64,000 bases of DNA from Buxus sempervirens (GCA_947561395.2 OX387183.1:45564890-45628889); one strand, 5' to 3'. Counted from the stretch's first letter, positions 25,001 through 35,856 are shown. Notes: generated by a model not told the origin, from the sequence alone. Numbers and translations: made by a program.

Positions 25001-27383
25001 TGCGGGTTCCTTTTTTTCATAAGATTAAAGATAAAAGTCTTGTGAAGAACATACCAATGTTATCAAATCACCTAGGCGAAGCCAGGTGATAGACCTGCTT
25101 GTAGCCTAGGCAAAAGCCTAGGCGCCAAGGTGTTGCCTAGGCGATAATTTTTTTTCCTTAAGAACTTACTAGAATTATGTATATTGTTGTGTTTATCTAC
25201 ATCTGACACATGTATATTTTGCTCTTTAAGTGCAATTTTAAAAACAACACAAATAAACACAATTGATTTTTAAAGACAACACAAATAAAAATGTTCCGTT
25301 TTCAAAAAACATAACATAAAATAGTCAATTAAACATAACCCAAAAAAAAAAAGATGTTTTTACTTCACGGATAATAAAAAAAAAGGATGTTTTTACAACT
25401 CAAAAAACAAATATAACCCAAAAAACCAGAAATTATTTTATTGGAAAGAAAAAAACAGAAACGATTTCTAAAGGATTGTGTTGAGGTAGCATCCAATTTC
25501 GGTTGAAAGAAAGTTCTGGCAATGCATGGTTCCTTTACTCTTGTTATCTTCTCTAAGAGATGTGGGTTCGCCAAGCTTCAAAATCCTTCAATTAACACTT
25601 CATTTTGGTTTTGTCTTATAACATATTAATAATGTATAATTTTATATGTTAAAAACATATATCAATAATTAATTCACATTACATATAATAACTAAATTAA
25701 AATAAATAGTAAGAGGCAACCGCACAGGCCAAATAGACGATAAGGCAACCACCTTAGTGCCCAAGCGGTCGCCAATTCACATGGGCGCTAGCCCAGGCAA
25801 GAATAGCCTAGGCTAGCATCGCCTTAACTTTTAGATAAACACCCAGGGCCCTAGGCGCCTAAGTGAGCATCTTTAATAACACTGGAACATACCATTCCAT
25901 GCAATACTATATAACCTAATGTGATAGAGATCCTTAAGAAGATAGAAGAGCTACTAATCAGGAGGGTGCACTACCATGAATAAGCTTTTCTAGTTTCTCT
26001 AGCTTCTTGAAGAATATTATGTCAGCACAACAATGAATTTGAGCAAATAAAATGGCATATAACTAGCACAGACGTGCACAGACCTCAAACAAAGTGCAAG
26101 CATTAGACACGTGCATTATGAATTGATGACTTCTTAGTCTTAGCGAGCACTTTCTCATACTCTATACAAATAAACTCAATTTTGACAAAAAAAATTTTAC
26201 AGAGCTTACATAAAATACAACATCGCATGATGATGACCAGTTACGAGAAGAAAGTTCAAACCAGTCAGGAAAAATCTAACTCCAAACCAGTTAGGAAAAA
26301 TCTACCTCCACCTGGATTGACCCAATCAATGATTACAACTCGAACACATATCAAAATCATATCCAAGCAAACACAAGCCCCCTTTATGCCTTCAGAATCA
26401 AATGGATCCCACAGCATTCAGCAATAAAAAGAAGCCCACAGAGAAACCCAAGCACATATTAAGCTCAAATGAGGGTGATAGTAATCACAAGAGATAGGAT
26501 AACCAATAAATTCTATTCTTTCCTACAAGACATCAGACTATCACCAAAGACAAACTGCTATTTCTGCAGCAAGAGGAGTTGAGTGAAGGGGAGAGAGCAC
26601 AATACACGCTACATCAACGCCCACAAAATTCACCAAAAGATAGTAATATTGAATTACTGACCTTCAGTCATATATACAAGTTTAAATGGTAAAGCCTATC
26701 AATCTACCATCAAAACTTGTAATTAAATCCAGCTAAATTCTAACAATAAAATTTGAATTACGAGGAAGAACGAGAAATGAACGTACCAGACTTGTTTTTA
26801 CTTTCTCCACAAACTCATTGTTCTTAAAATTGCCAAAAATCTCTGACGAAGAACTCTTCTGCTCTAATTCCCTCAACCTCGTCTTCAACGCCCTAATCGG
26901 CTCCCAATCCTTCAACCTAACCTTTCTCCTCCTCCGAACCCTTTCTCTGTCATCTAAACCTATAATTCCATCTACATCCTCCACCTCTGAAACAATTGCG
27001 TTCCTTATTGCCGAGAGATCGATCCGAATCCTCGACCTAGGGCTCCATGTCTCCAAAACTTTCCGACTGAAATACCGAGACGAGTACGCTTGCCGAAACT
27101 CAGAGAGCTTCGGCTGCCACCTCTTGACGAAATCGATCTCCGTCGGTGTAGAGGACGCGATGGCAGGAACAGAAAAGGTAGAGGCTGAATTGATGAAATT
27201 TTCGAGCTCTCTGTCGAAGGAAGTGGCAAGATTCTTAAAGGAGTTTGCCCTAGCTTTCATCAACTGTAAATCCGCGTCCGCCGAGTCCTTCACCTCTCTC
27301 CAACCTTTCGAGATGAACGATAAGGCCTTCTCTGCCGTTACAGCAGACGATGCAGAGGTCGAAAGCCGATCTTCTGTTCCCAT
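12536..27383 (-). CDS. DGD1: digalactosyldiacylglycerol synthase 1, chloroplastic (whole gene, 7 exons)
   Basis: DGD1 transfers galactose from UDP-galactose to MGDG to make DGDG, a main lipid of thylakoid membranes, at the chloroplast outer envelope. The coding sequence joins 27383-26787, 21177-21145, 15655-15568, 14580-14096, 14008-13742, 13537-13188 and 13067-12536. It has 783 codons, close to the roughly 800 residues of Arabidopsis DGD1. The N-terminal extension (about residues 1-305: KGWREV near the start, then [10 protein letters not shown]) distinguishes DGD1 from DGD2. The GT-B glycosyltransferase part (GT4 type) begins with [20 protein letters not shown] at about residue 313. It continues through NVHGVNPKF (about 508), [12 protein letters not shown] (about 542), FGNGED and [17 protein letters not shown] (about 613). 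The start ATG has a good plant context (GCCATGGG). All junctions are GT/AG and keep frame, so the gene looks functional. It spans 14.8 kb because introns 1 and 2 are filled with transposons. Confidence 0.95.
13188..13537 (-). CDS. DGD1: DGD1 exon 6 (350 bp)
   Basis: Encodes [20 protein letters not shown] and GVNPKFL, then [20 protein letters not shown] and LDVFGNGED. It ends in the split codon AG|C, with donor GTGAGG. Confidence 0.95.
13742..14008 (-). CDS. DGD1: DGD1 exon 5 (267 bp)
   Basis: Encodes [20 protein letters not shown], then [38 protein letters not shown] and ARAYCHK. Acceptor ATAG, donor GTATTA, phase 0 at both ends. The HLNWYHHG and [10 protein letters not shown] segments are highly conserved in DGD synthases. 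Confidence 0.94.
14096..14580 (-). CDS. DGD1: DGD1 exon 4 (485 bp)
   Basis: Starts with the split codon G|AT, giving [10 protein letters not shown]. It contains [19 protein letters not shown] and the start of the GT-B fold, [20 protein letters not shown], and ends FKISFYPGK with donor GTATCT. An in-frame ATG just upstream (14590) belongs to the intron; the acceptor TTCAG sets the border. Confidence 0.94.
14581..15567 (-). other. DGD1 intron 3 (987 bp)
   Basis: AT-rich. No coding exon or transposon with definable ends is seen. Confidence 0.8.
15568..15655 (-). CDS. DGD1: DGD1 exon 3 (88 bp)
   Basis: Encodes [19 protein letters not shown] then [10 protein letters not shown] plus one base. The acceptor is TGCAG and the donor GTAAGA. 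The sequence matches the conserved [18 protein letters not shown] region of known DGD1. Confidence 0.93.
15656..21144 (-). other. DGD1 intron 2 (5489 bp)
   Basis: Contains an RTE-type LINE on the opposite strand (about 16670-19615). A 25-bp tandem duplication (GGCTTATATAGAGGATTAAAG plus four bases, about 15766-15817) lies near its 3' end. The rest is AT-rich with nothing recognised. Confidence 0.85.
16670..19615 (+). mobile_element. degenerate RTE-type LINE in DGD1 intron 2
   Basis: Several plus-strand reading frames, broken by stops and frameshifts, give RTE-LINE motifs in order. The apurinic endonuclease part includes [13 protein letters not shown] near 16828 and [13 protein letters not shown] near 17160. 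Reverse transcriptase pieces are [12 protein letters not shown] (about 18250), [14 protein letters not shown] (about 18394) and [20 protein letters not shown] (about 18765), where the catalytic YADD/FADD position reads FADN. The 3' end near 19560-19600 has AACCCCAAATAGTTGGGATA, like the conserved RTE 3' tail. A GC-rich segment (16685-16740) lies just 5' and may be its leader. The element is antisense to DGD1 and dead. Confidence 0.8.
21145..21177 (-). CDS. DGD1: DGD1 exon 2, 33-bp microexon (codons 200-210)
   Basis: Encodes [11 protein letters not shown], matching the segment between KTS and VPPLDV in DGD1 proteins. A polypyrimidine tract ending TTTCCAG precedes it, and the unusual donor GTTGGC follows. 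Both ends are in phase 0, so skipping the exon would keep frame and remove 11 residues. Confidence 0.88.
21880..24300 (-). mobile_element. 5'-truncated RTE LINE in DGD1 intron 1, split by a solo LTR
   Basis: Read on the minus strand it gives, with frameshifts and stops: [15 protein letters not shown] (about 24250), [20 protein letters not shown] (about 24090), a catalytic region near [13 protein letters not shown] (about 23840), then, after the [14 protein letters not shown] (about 22540) and [14 protein letters not shown] (about 22290). It ends in a region like LRWFGNVK and [16 protein letters not shown] (about 21900). This is the C-terminal half of an RTE reverse transcriptase. The endonuclease and N-terminal RT parts are missing. 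It is a different copy from the one in intron 2 and lies in the opposite orientation. Confidence 0.78.
22554..23825. mobile_element. solo LTR (1272 bp) inserted in the intron-1 LINE
   Basis: Starts TGTCACAAAC and ends AGCGTGACA, with a 6-bp TGTCAC/GTGACA terminal inverted repeat. It is flanked on both sides by CCAAG (22549-22553 and 23826-23830), a perfect 5-bp target-site duplication. The LINE frame continues on either side (QQEVP before, CMLF after), which confirms the borders. There is no internal region, so it reads as a solo LTR. It holds a strong palindrome, GTTCCCAATAG/CTATTGGGAAC, at 23049-23080. A DNA transposon is less likely because of the TG...CA ends and the 5-bp duplication. Confidence 0.82.
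25055..25884. mobile_element. hAT-like non-autonomous element, 830 bp, in DGD1 intron 1
   Basis: Perfect 8-bp target-site duplication GAACATAC (25047-25054 and 25885-25892). The ends CAATGTTATCAAA and TTTAATAACACTG are imperfect inverted repeats. Inside both ends lie CCTAGGCG/AGGCGCC-rich stretches (about 25068-25142 and 25720-25868) around an AT-rich core. No transposase frame is present. An 8-bp duplication fits the hAT superfamily. Confidence 0.82.
26787..27383 (-). CDS. DGD1: DGD1 exon 1 (codons 1-199)
   Basis: Begins [13 protein letters not shown] and contains [20 protein letters not shown] and the arginine-rich run of the DGD1 N-terminal extension. It ends EKVKTSL in phase 0, followed by donor GTACGT. 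An upstream in-frame GTG exists, but the ATG at 27383 is the natural start. The long plus-strand frame at 26818-27417 is only the antisense of this exon. Confidence 0.93.
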
Positions 27384-28060
27384 GGCTAAAAAGAAAAACA
27401 CAGAAATAGAGTTTTGATTTCAGGTTTTCTGTTTCTTTCTCCGATGGGCGGAGCAAGAAATTTGCGGTGAGTAGTACATCTGGGAATTTATGGTCGGATT
27501 CTCTCCATGGTTTCGGAAAGTAGCTTCTCGAGCAGGACCACGGGGTACAAGTGCCGTTGTCCACGTAGATCGGGACCGACTGCACGCACGTGCCCCTCCA
27601 AGAAGGGTTGTCTTGGTCTGCGGGGCTCCTGCGGCTGACGATTTCATGGGACAAGCGAATCCACCCCAGCCGGCTAATGGAGAGGTGTGGGTCGGGTTCG
27701 CTACGGAGATTACGGGGCTGACGTGGATGGTCACGTGAGATGGAGAATCTTTAGCTGTTAGGAATATTCGAGAAGTTCAGCGGTATCGTTTGGAATCTTC
27801 CGTCTCCCTCCTCTGTGGAATTTGAGTGGATGCTGCCAGCGTTTCACGACCAGAGGTTTTCGATGTTGAAATATGTGAATAGGCTTCAGGAGCGCCATCA
27901 TGTAGGATAGTGGTAAAACCTTTTACCCAGAAGAAAAGGGAAAAAAAATGGGAAAAAGTTTCTTTTGATAAAAAAAGTTTAGTCATGACAATGACAACAT
28001 TTTACCCAAACTGCATATGTTGTAGGAGGAAGCATCGAACAATTTTTTATCACGTTGGAC
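27384..28060 (-). promoter_or_regulatory. DGD1 5' leader and promoter region
   Basis: The stretch upstream of the ATG at 27383 is more GC-rich than its surroundings. It has two CACGTG G-boxes (27587-27592 and 27732-27737) and an ACGTGG at 27721, motifs bound by bZIP and bHLH factors in plants. No clear TATA box or transcription start can be fixed. The short plus-strand frame at 27490-27738 looks like chance coding in GC-rich DNA. Confidence 0.5.
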
Positions 28061-28310
28061 TAGGGTTCACGTCCTAATTTTTTTGATTTTTTTGGTAGTG
28101 AGGGTTCACGTCCTAATGCTGCAGTTATTCTTGCAACCCCAGCAATTTCTTGTCAATGAAATGAATTGTCTTGCTCTGTTTGAAGTTATGCAAATAAAAG
28201 AAAAGTCAAATGAACCAGAAAAGATAAATGAGGAGAAATTAAACAAAGAAGAAGAAGAGAGGAAAAATATTAAAAGTTTTCATTTTTTTTCCCTATGTTT
28301 TTAAGATCAT

Positions 28311-29575
28311 TAAGGCTGTATTTGTTTGAAAATTTTAAAATTTTCCGAATGTTATGTTTGTATTGTTGGAAAATATAAAATATAGTAAAATATTTTCCAA
28401 AACACTTAAATACTGCAAGAAAATAACTTCCGCCAATTTTTGGTGGAAGTTATTTTCCGGATAATAAGAAACGGGCTTCGCACCATCAAGCTATACCGAT
28501 AGCTCTCATTTCCAACTGAAATTTGGAAGCTCATGTGTTCATTCTTTTGGATGGGAGGATTTCTGATTTTTAGCTCGAATGAGACGGTGGCATTCTGAGC
28601 ACCTCCATCTGCCAGAGGTATGACGTTCTAGCAACTTAGGGCTGGGAGGGAGAAGTCAATGATGGTGTAGGAAGGGCTTCAAGGGCATAAGCTTAGCCAT
28701 AGGACGGAGACAAGGAGGCCTGAGAGTACTATAACTTGGAGAAGCCATAAATAGAAGCTCTTGGTTTCGCACATGTTCTCAATATGGAACGAAGTTCCGA
28801 GAAGATTGATGGAGTCCTTTAGGATATAATAATCCTGGATTTAGTACTTCGTTTTGGAGGAAGGCTTGGAAGACGAGAATGAAACACATGGATTTTTGAA
28901 ATTTTGTTCTAGTTCAGTCAAATTACCTCGTTTGGTTTGAACAACGCCTGGGTCAAACTTGTAAATTTGATAAAGTACCAAGCCATTTTTGAAATATTTA
29001 AAAGTTACAAGATTAAACTTCCATTTCAGTCCTCATTTTTCCTTTTATTTTGAAGGCTTTTCGAAATGGTTTCTTGTATACTTTCACTCACGTCATAAAA
29101 CTTAACTAATTAGCCAAAATCACTATTTTGCCCTTTACCCGCATCTGATCTTTTTTTTTAAAAGTTCCTAAGGCTTTTTTATTATGCAAAATTAAGTTGC
29201 TTACACCTATATGCATGAATTAGAGAAAAAAATCCTAATAAATTTGTCCCATTATGGTTCAGATTAGAACTACACTTACGATAATAATGAAGATGTTTCA
29301 GGATACTTGGTTTTAAAAATCCCGTATGCTAATTAATCCATGCCACATATCTGCATGTTTTGAGGGTTTCAAGACTTGTGATTATAAGCATGTCAAATTG
29401 TATTTAAGATACCCTTGAATTATCTTTTGGCCTATCTAAGAAAAGAAAAGAAAAATATTCTAAAAAATTTCCATGTTACATCCAAACGCCTAAAAAGAAA
29501 AGAAGGAAAATTTTTTCTTGGAAAATATTTTCTGCTAAAAAATGTTTTCTGTTGAAACAAATAGAGCCTAAACTA
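28311..29575. mobile_element. MITE/hAT-like element with AT-rich core
   Basis: The left end AAGGCTGTATTTGTTTGAAA (28311) and the right end ...GTTGAAACAAATAGAGCCTA (to about 29573) are imperfect inverted repeats, with TTTTCC-rich subterminal repeats inside both ends. A related right end is at 58420-58562. No clean target-site duplication was found. About 1.26 kb; no transposase seen. Confidence 0.45.
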
Positions 29576-29696
29576 AAGGGAAAATATGTTTGTCTAGATC
29601 CTCTTCAATATCCAAGCATTCTGCCTCATTGCTGCTGCTACAAAAGTAGTCGAAGTTTCCCTTTTGGTTAGGTTAGAGGAATTGAAGAAGAAGAAG

Positions 29697-29700
<4 letters not shown>

Positions 29701-29775
<75 letters not shown>
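29701..29775. repeat. (GA)n microsatellite, 75 bp
   Basis: An uninterrupted run of GA repeats (about 37 units), preceded by a GAAGAAGAAG tract, 55 bp before the start of a truncated LTR at 29830. Confidence 0.95.
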
Positions 29776-29778
<3 letters not shown>

Positions 29779-29829
29779 TTTTAGAGAGAGAAAGAGAACA
29801 TCAGCCAAAATGACAAATATTGTCCTTTA

Positions 29830-30211
29830 TGTAGCGCCCCAAAACTAGGTCTATCTTATCATGGCACCGACCTGTCCCCAAGACCTACTTATGAGCCCAA
29901 AAGAACCTAATTAATATAATTAACCTGGGCAATTACAATATAATCATCAGAGTGTATAATCAATAAGAAACATGGAATAAAATTTTCCATCTAAAAAAAG
30001 GGTCACCTGTATAATAACTTAAAAAAGATGATATCTATGGATACAAAAAGGCAACTAAGGTGCTCACCATCTCTCTTTCTCATATAAACAGACATATACA
30101 AAAATCCACTCCCAAGTGTATAAGTCCAAAAAGAATATTTACAATCCCATTTATAGTTTCCGAAAACTAAATACAATAACACGGGGAGAACCCTACTATG
30201 GGTGGTAGTTT
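29830..30211 (+). mobile_element. truncated LTR of the 'F' family (5' part)
   Basis: Starts TGTAGCGCCCCAAAACTAGG. It matches the reverse complement of LTR 'F' from 51741 down to about 51673 and then 44656 down to about 44330: shared phrases are ACCTACTTATGAGCCCAAAA, CAATTACAATATAATCAT, AAGAAACATGGAATAAAA and CTACTATGGGTGGTAG. Homology stops at about 30211. The 3' part is missing, so it is a truncated or deleted copy. Confidence 0.7.
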
Positions 30212-31279
30212 TTGATAGTTTGATTTTCTATCTCTTACTTTTGTTTGAGTATTTACATGTCTATACTTCTCACATTGTCAATATATCCATTTACTTGTGA
30301 TTTATGACTTCATGTGCTTAACAAAGAGGAGGATGTAAAGTGGTTTAATTAGATATTTGTAGTGGATTGATTCTTGATGGATGTACTTGTTTATAATCAT
30401 AAATAAGGTATATAACCAAATGAAAGATTATAAAAAAAAAAAAAGAAAACTCATACATGTGTGTAGCTAAGTTCGTCTTACAAAAATTTGAAGACTCGTG
30501 TACTTGGCAGAAAGTTGAATATCCTTTGACGACAACTACAAAAAGGGTTTTGTATTCATTAAGAAAATCAAAGAAAATAATTGATTCAATTGGGATGAAA
30601 ACAGGATTTATGTTTACTTGCTCTACTAAGTTTATAGAGTGTATGTTGATGTATAATAATCTTCTAGTAGTTTTTTTTTTATGCAAATTACTATTATCTC
30701 TTTTTTCTCTCTAGTTGCTTATCATCTAATTGCTAATTGAAATTACACCATATATAACCAAGCCAATTGCCATGCACAATGAGCCATGCATGATATGCTG
30801 CGACGACCAAGCAACTGAAAGCTTTAAAAAATCACTAATGATCTTATTCATATTATTAGTCCATCAACAAATTATAAGGTTGATATAGACATAGAAATTT
30901 CATTATTTCATGTTCTTACATTTATATTCGTTTGACTACAATTTTGAGTACGTAGAAACTGTTTGATTTTGTTTGGTATGATGATAATGAGGATGGTTTA
31001 GGATGTTAAACTATGTGGCCTTAATAACAACATTAAGCTAAGGTTAGAATACCTACTAATCAAATTATACTTAGGAGGTCTAAAAGGTGATCATGCTTTG
31101 GAATCCCAAAAGGTGGTTCACGCATCACATTAAATCTCTTTAGGAATTCTAGAAGTTAGTTATAAAATGGTTCATCTTCCCAGGAACAAAGTTCGTTAAC
31201 CTATTAAATAAGCACACTTAATTTTGAGGGATTTTGTGAGTCATGTGAATACCATAAGCTATAGAATTTTAGAAGTTAT
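30212..31279. other. unassigned AT-rich stretch
   Basis: No gene or element with definable ends. The overlapping frames at 30345-30714 (about 85-113 codons, both strands) have no recognisable domain. Confidence 0.4.
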
Positions 31280-31294
31280 GGATTCACATTTAGT

Positions 31295-33376
31295 CTAGCC
31301 AGGAGATTAACATCTATGGGTTTACCTCAGAAAGGGAAGCTCATTCAATTATGAGAATATTACAACGATACAGTGTTGAGCTTGCCAAGAGATTAACCGA
31401 GCAAAGTCAACATTACAGTTCAGTCGGAACACTTCAAGGCAGCGAAGAGGGCTGATCAGAAGAATCTTTAATGTGGCTAGAACTGCTTCTCTAGGCAATT
31501 ACTTGGGGATTCCAAGTATGGGATGGAAACCAAGAGCCAAGGACTATGATAATTTGCTCGAGAAATTAATGGACGACTCTTTGGTTGGAAAGCCAGACTT
31601 CTATCTCAAATGGGGTGCTTGGTCCTTATCTAGTTGGTCCTAAATGCCCAACTTGTCCACTTTATGAATTGCTTCATCCTTCCAAGGGCAGTGATTGAAA
31701 AAATCGACCAAATGGCAAGATCTTTTCTCTGGAAAGGTAGCCCTGAAAAAGAGAACATCCATACGATATGTTGGGAAATGATTTCCCTCCCATGAAGAAG
31801 TACTAAGCATAAAGAGGTCCAAGGTGATGAATAGAACCCTCATGTTGAAGGTAGCCTGGCAGTTGACCACAAATCAAAAGGGTTACTAGGCAAGAGTAAT
31901 GAAAAATATATATTTCCCTAATACTAACTTCTTGGATGTTCCTTGCAAGTCCAACCATTCTTTCGGATGGAAACAAATGCATAATTTGAAGAAATGGGTC
32001 ACAAAGGGCAATGTATGGACGGTTGTTAATAGCGAAGACATCAAAATCCTTGAGGATTCATGTATAGTCATCCTTGGAATGTCTACAAATTCAAAAAAAC
32101 CAGGAACTTTTTCAACTCTCTACTGTCAATCAACTGTTTCATCAAGAGTCGGGTGGCCGGAATTTGGAGTTGCTTAATACATTTTGGCAACCTGAGATGG
32201 TAAGGAAAATTTTGGCTACCTGTGTGGATCCAAATGGCATAAAAGATATTAGACATTGGGCAAGTACAACCTCAGGTAATTTCTTTGTATCTTCGGCCTA
32301 CAACACTCTTCTTGGAGCAAATGCAATACCAAAAGACCCAGTGTGGCTTAAATGTTGGCATCTGAATGTCTCGAATAGAATTAAACTTTTCTTTTGGAAG
32401 TGTTTGGCAAGTGGGGTTCTAACAGCAGATCTCTTGAATTGCCTAATTGTTAATATTGACCCTATCTGTAACCTTTGCCAGGGAAGTAAATAAACCATTG
32501 AGCATCTCTTGTTGCAGTGTCCATTCTCACGTGCAGTATGGTTTAAAACTATAGCTAGCGCCATGCAAAGTTGGGGTCAACAAAACTCATATCACAGCTG
32601 GTTTGGCCAGATAATGAATCTCAAGGGGCTAGGATCAAATTTTAATAAGGAATCTTTCTTGTCATAGGTTACAAATATTGCATGGGCGATTTGGAAAGAA
32701 AGAAATAATGTTGTCATCAAGGGCTTATCTCATTCTATTGACCAAACATTTAAATACTTGGAGCTACTTCAAAGGGATTCGGATTTGATTGAGGAGGATA
32801 AATTACAAGGAAAAAAAGGAACAAAGACAGATAAATGTTCAGTGGTCTAAACCTTCTCCACCTTTCATTAAGATCAATTTTGATGGGGCATTTAGGAGCC
32901 TATTTCTTAAGGCAGCTACAGGAGGCGTAGCTAGAGATCTCTCTGGAAGACATTTAGCATCTTTTATGGCTATTGTGGAGGCAAACTCAAGTGTCCAAGC
33001 AGAGGTGGGGGCAGCCTTGGAGGCAATTTTACTTAGGGTGGCGTTAAAGGCAACCCATATATTTGAAGGGGATTCTCAGACCATTATCAATCTTCACTCA
33101 AAGCCTTCCCCAATCATTCTATGATCAATCAGAGCAACGTTAAGTAGAATCAGGGCCATCTGTAGAAGTCTCCAATGTGTATCCTTTCGCATTTCTTTCG
33201 TGAAGGGAATAAGGTGGCGGAACAGTTGGCTAATCGCGCGTTAGATGACTTTTCATGTCTTTGGTGGAATGTATGCCCCCTTTCATCTCTAGCTCTCTGT
33301 TTGATTAGGCTAAAGATAAATCCTATGTACTTGCTACTAATTAATATAATCAGCTTTCCTTACCCAAAAAAAAAAA
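31295..33376 (+). mobile_element. 5'-truncated L1-type LINE with RNase H domain
   Basis: Flanked by a perfect 15-bp target-site duplication GGATTCACATTTAGT (31280-31294 and 33377-33391) and ending in a poly-A tract (33366-33376), both hallmarks of LINE insertion. Coding remnants in order: C-terminal RT/connector (about 31560-31900); the zinc-binding RT region with PVWLKCWHLNVSNRIKLFFW and CNLCQGSK, then TIEHLLLQCPFSRAVWF (about 32330-32550); and an RNase H domain with INFDGAF, AEVGAALEA and EGDSQT (about 32870-33085). These supply the D, E and D of the RNase H active site. Frameshifts and stops show it is dead. The endonuclease and most of RT are missing. Confidence 0.88.
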
Positions 33377-34614
33377 GGATTCACATTTAGTAAATATAAC
33401 CGTCATCTAAATACACTCAACCTATATTAAATAAAAGAAGGTGAAAAATACATCATTTATTAAGGTTCCTTGATGGGAAAGACCTATAAGGCTATATAAT
33501 GGGCTCTTGGTTCCTTTTCCCACTCATGCATATACATAACACTTGCTGTGCGCACCTGATTTCGATCGCACTACGAGGCGCATGCAAAATGATGCGTGCC
33601 TCGGGATTTGTTTGGAGTCGCCACTGCCTGATGGGGTGCAGGCAGACACCTGGGTGCCTAAGTTCTTCTACTAAGGCTTGGTCTGCGGCTTGAGATTCTA
33701 AGTAGGTTCTCGGTTGCGGTCTGGGGAAGTCCGTAGACACCCCAGTCCACCCCGTCAAGTGACGGGTCCCCTAGGTTTCCCTGGTTTGAGTCATCTCTGG
33801 TCTCTCACTCACCCGATTCCTAATCCAGCATTCAATTTTGGTTAAGTCTGGCGGGACTGCCAAAGTGGTGTGGGTCCCTTTACTTGATTTTATCTTTTTA
33901 GTTAAAGTGATGTGAGTCTGATTGGGCGGGCCCCGTTGGAAGGCCTACGGATTCCTTGGTGGGTTTGGTTGAGCCCACGTGTCCCTTTGGTGGGCCTCAG
34001 TCTAAACCTGAGAGGCCCTTTGGGCTTTGGTTCAGTGGATTGATTTTATTTAAATTCCAAGTTGAAGATTAAATTTAGTTCCATGCGAAAGGTGAGTCTG
34101 GGTTGACTTGCGGACCCCTGAGTGGGCCTCGGCCTGGTTGCCAAATGATTTAATTTATCTTTGATTTATCTTCACCAAAATGGGCCAGGCCTTGGGCTTG
34201 GGGCCCTTTACCTGGGCTTGGGCTTGAAAGCCCAAGGCTTCTTGAGTTAGGGTTGGGAAACCCTACTCTTTGTTGGGTTTAATGGGCTTAGTGGGCCCGA
34301 TAGGCCCTACCCGTGGTCTCGGCCAAACCAAACCTAGATCTAAACATGCATGTTGCCCCAGTCGGGCTTTGGTGGGCCTCAAAGGATCTGGCCCACTCAA
34401 TTCTTTTAATTACCTTTATTTAACAAAAGGATGTTGGTCGGTCTTAGTGGGCCCCGTTGGAAGGCCCACTGGGAATCAATTTGGACCGAGTCGGTCCATG
34501 GCCCATCTTGGGTTTCCGGGTGACCCGGAAACACTACTGGTTCGCCCGGATTGATCCAACAAACCAAAAATATAGCACAAGATCAGAAAATGGCTCAAAA
34601 TGGCATTCTGGCAG

Positions 34615-34715
34615 TGTAGCCGGCCTGGGATGCCGGTTACACACAGAGCTCAGTGTATCCGGCATCTATAGCCGGCTATGCACAAGGCTAGGTTGATCCG
34701 GCTTGAGTTGCCGGA
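34615..34715 (-). repeat. downstream palindrome array of LTR 'A'
   Basis: Three CCGGAT/ATCCGG-type inverted repeats follow one another (about 34617, 34653 and 34694), for example arms GTTGATCCGGC/GCCGGATCAAC around GTTGCC-like loops. Confidence 0.7.
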
Positions 34716-35856
34716 TCAACATACAGAATCCATTTTTTTGGATCTTTCCAGTGGGGTTGGTTTCTTGGGTCTCCTAGGAGGTTCTGGTAATCGTGTGGGC
34801 TCCCGTGTGAGCCCACATTGGTTTAGGTGAGGGGGGAATGCCTCAATTTTGCCTTCTTTTGGGACCTTGGTGGTTCAAGCAAAGGGGAGGAGGCTTAAGG
34901 TGTTGCCTCCTCCTATTCTTGGGATACTTCCAGTAGATGGACAGGGACCTAGGTATCCCTGTTTAGTCCTCCCCGGTCCGCACAACAGCAAGCAAGTAAA
35001 GTAGTAGAAAAACAATAACCAAACCTATCTTATATGCTTTGACCATGGTGACCATGCATTAACATCCACATATTGGGTGCACGAAAAGTGGAGGGTGTGT
35101 GAGTGTACCTACAACATTGCAAATGAATATGCATGCATGACCGACCAGGGACAAGCATGTCACACTATCAACTTCATGCTTAAAAGAAACACAAGATCAT
35201 TAGAGCACAACTATTTTAGAGAAGGGAAAGAGGGGGAGATTAATAAGGGGTACAACGGATGAATTAGCTAAGGGGGAACACCATTTCCCCATTCGAATGG
35301 AGCAAAGTCATGGCAGCACATGGTATGGAAAGGAAATGCCTCTAAGACCACATGCAAATGGAAACCCTCTATCGCTCGAGACCATACTCACTCTCCCTAC
35401 CACAGGATGCATTTTATGTGAAGAAAGCAAAGGGGGAACACATGAAAATCATATCAAAAGATGCATTTCAAACAACAAACACAAGACCCTTGAAACTTTC
35501 TCAAAATCACTTCATCTCCATATATGTGAAACAAATGGTGGCAAGAAACAATACCTTAGGGTTAGAACCCTGGAATGATATGTGTGGAGCCTCCTTAGAG
35601 CACAAGTGGCTGCTGGAGCTCCTCCTTTGGCCACCAACAGTAGGTAGCCTCCTTCTTGCTTAGGCCCAATGGAGAAAAAGAAGAGAGGGGATGATGGGAG
35701 AGCCTTAGAGAAAATGTCTTTAGGTTTGGGGAGCAAGGTGGGGTTGAATGGGAGGTTTTCGGAGCCAGGACAAAGGGGGAGGAAGAGGTGGAATCAGCCA
35801 AAAGGAAGCCAACCCCCGGAAATCAGGCTGCTGCTTCCTTTTTATAGGCAACTTAA

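Larger units (their letters stand above)
21178..26786 (-). other. DGD1 intron 1 (5609 bp)
   Basis: Contains an RTE LINE in the sense of the gene (about 21880-24300), a solo LTR inside it (22554-23825) and a hAT-like element (25055-25884). The stretches 24300-25046 and 25893-26786 show nothing recognisable. Confidence 0.85.

Noticed and set aside
26818-27417. 199-codon plus-strand frame
   Set aside because: It is the antisense of DGD1 exon 1, whose protein is clearly recognisable on the minus strand.
27490-27738. 82-codon plus-strand frame upstream of DGD1
   Set aside because: GC-rich leader or promoter sequence with no recognisable domain.
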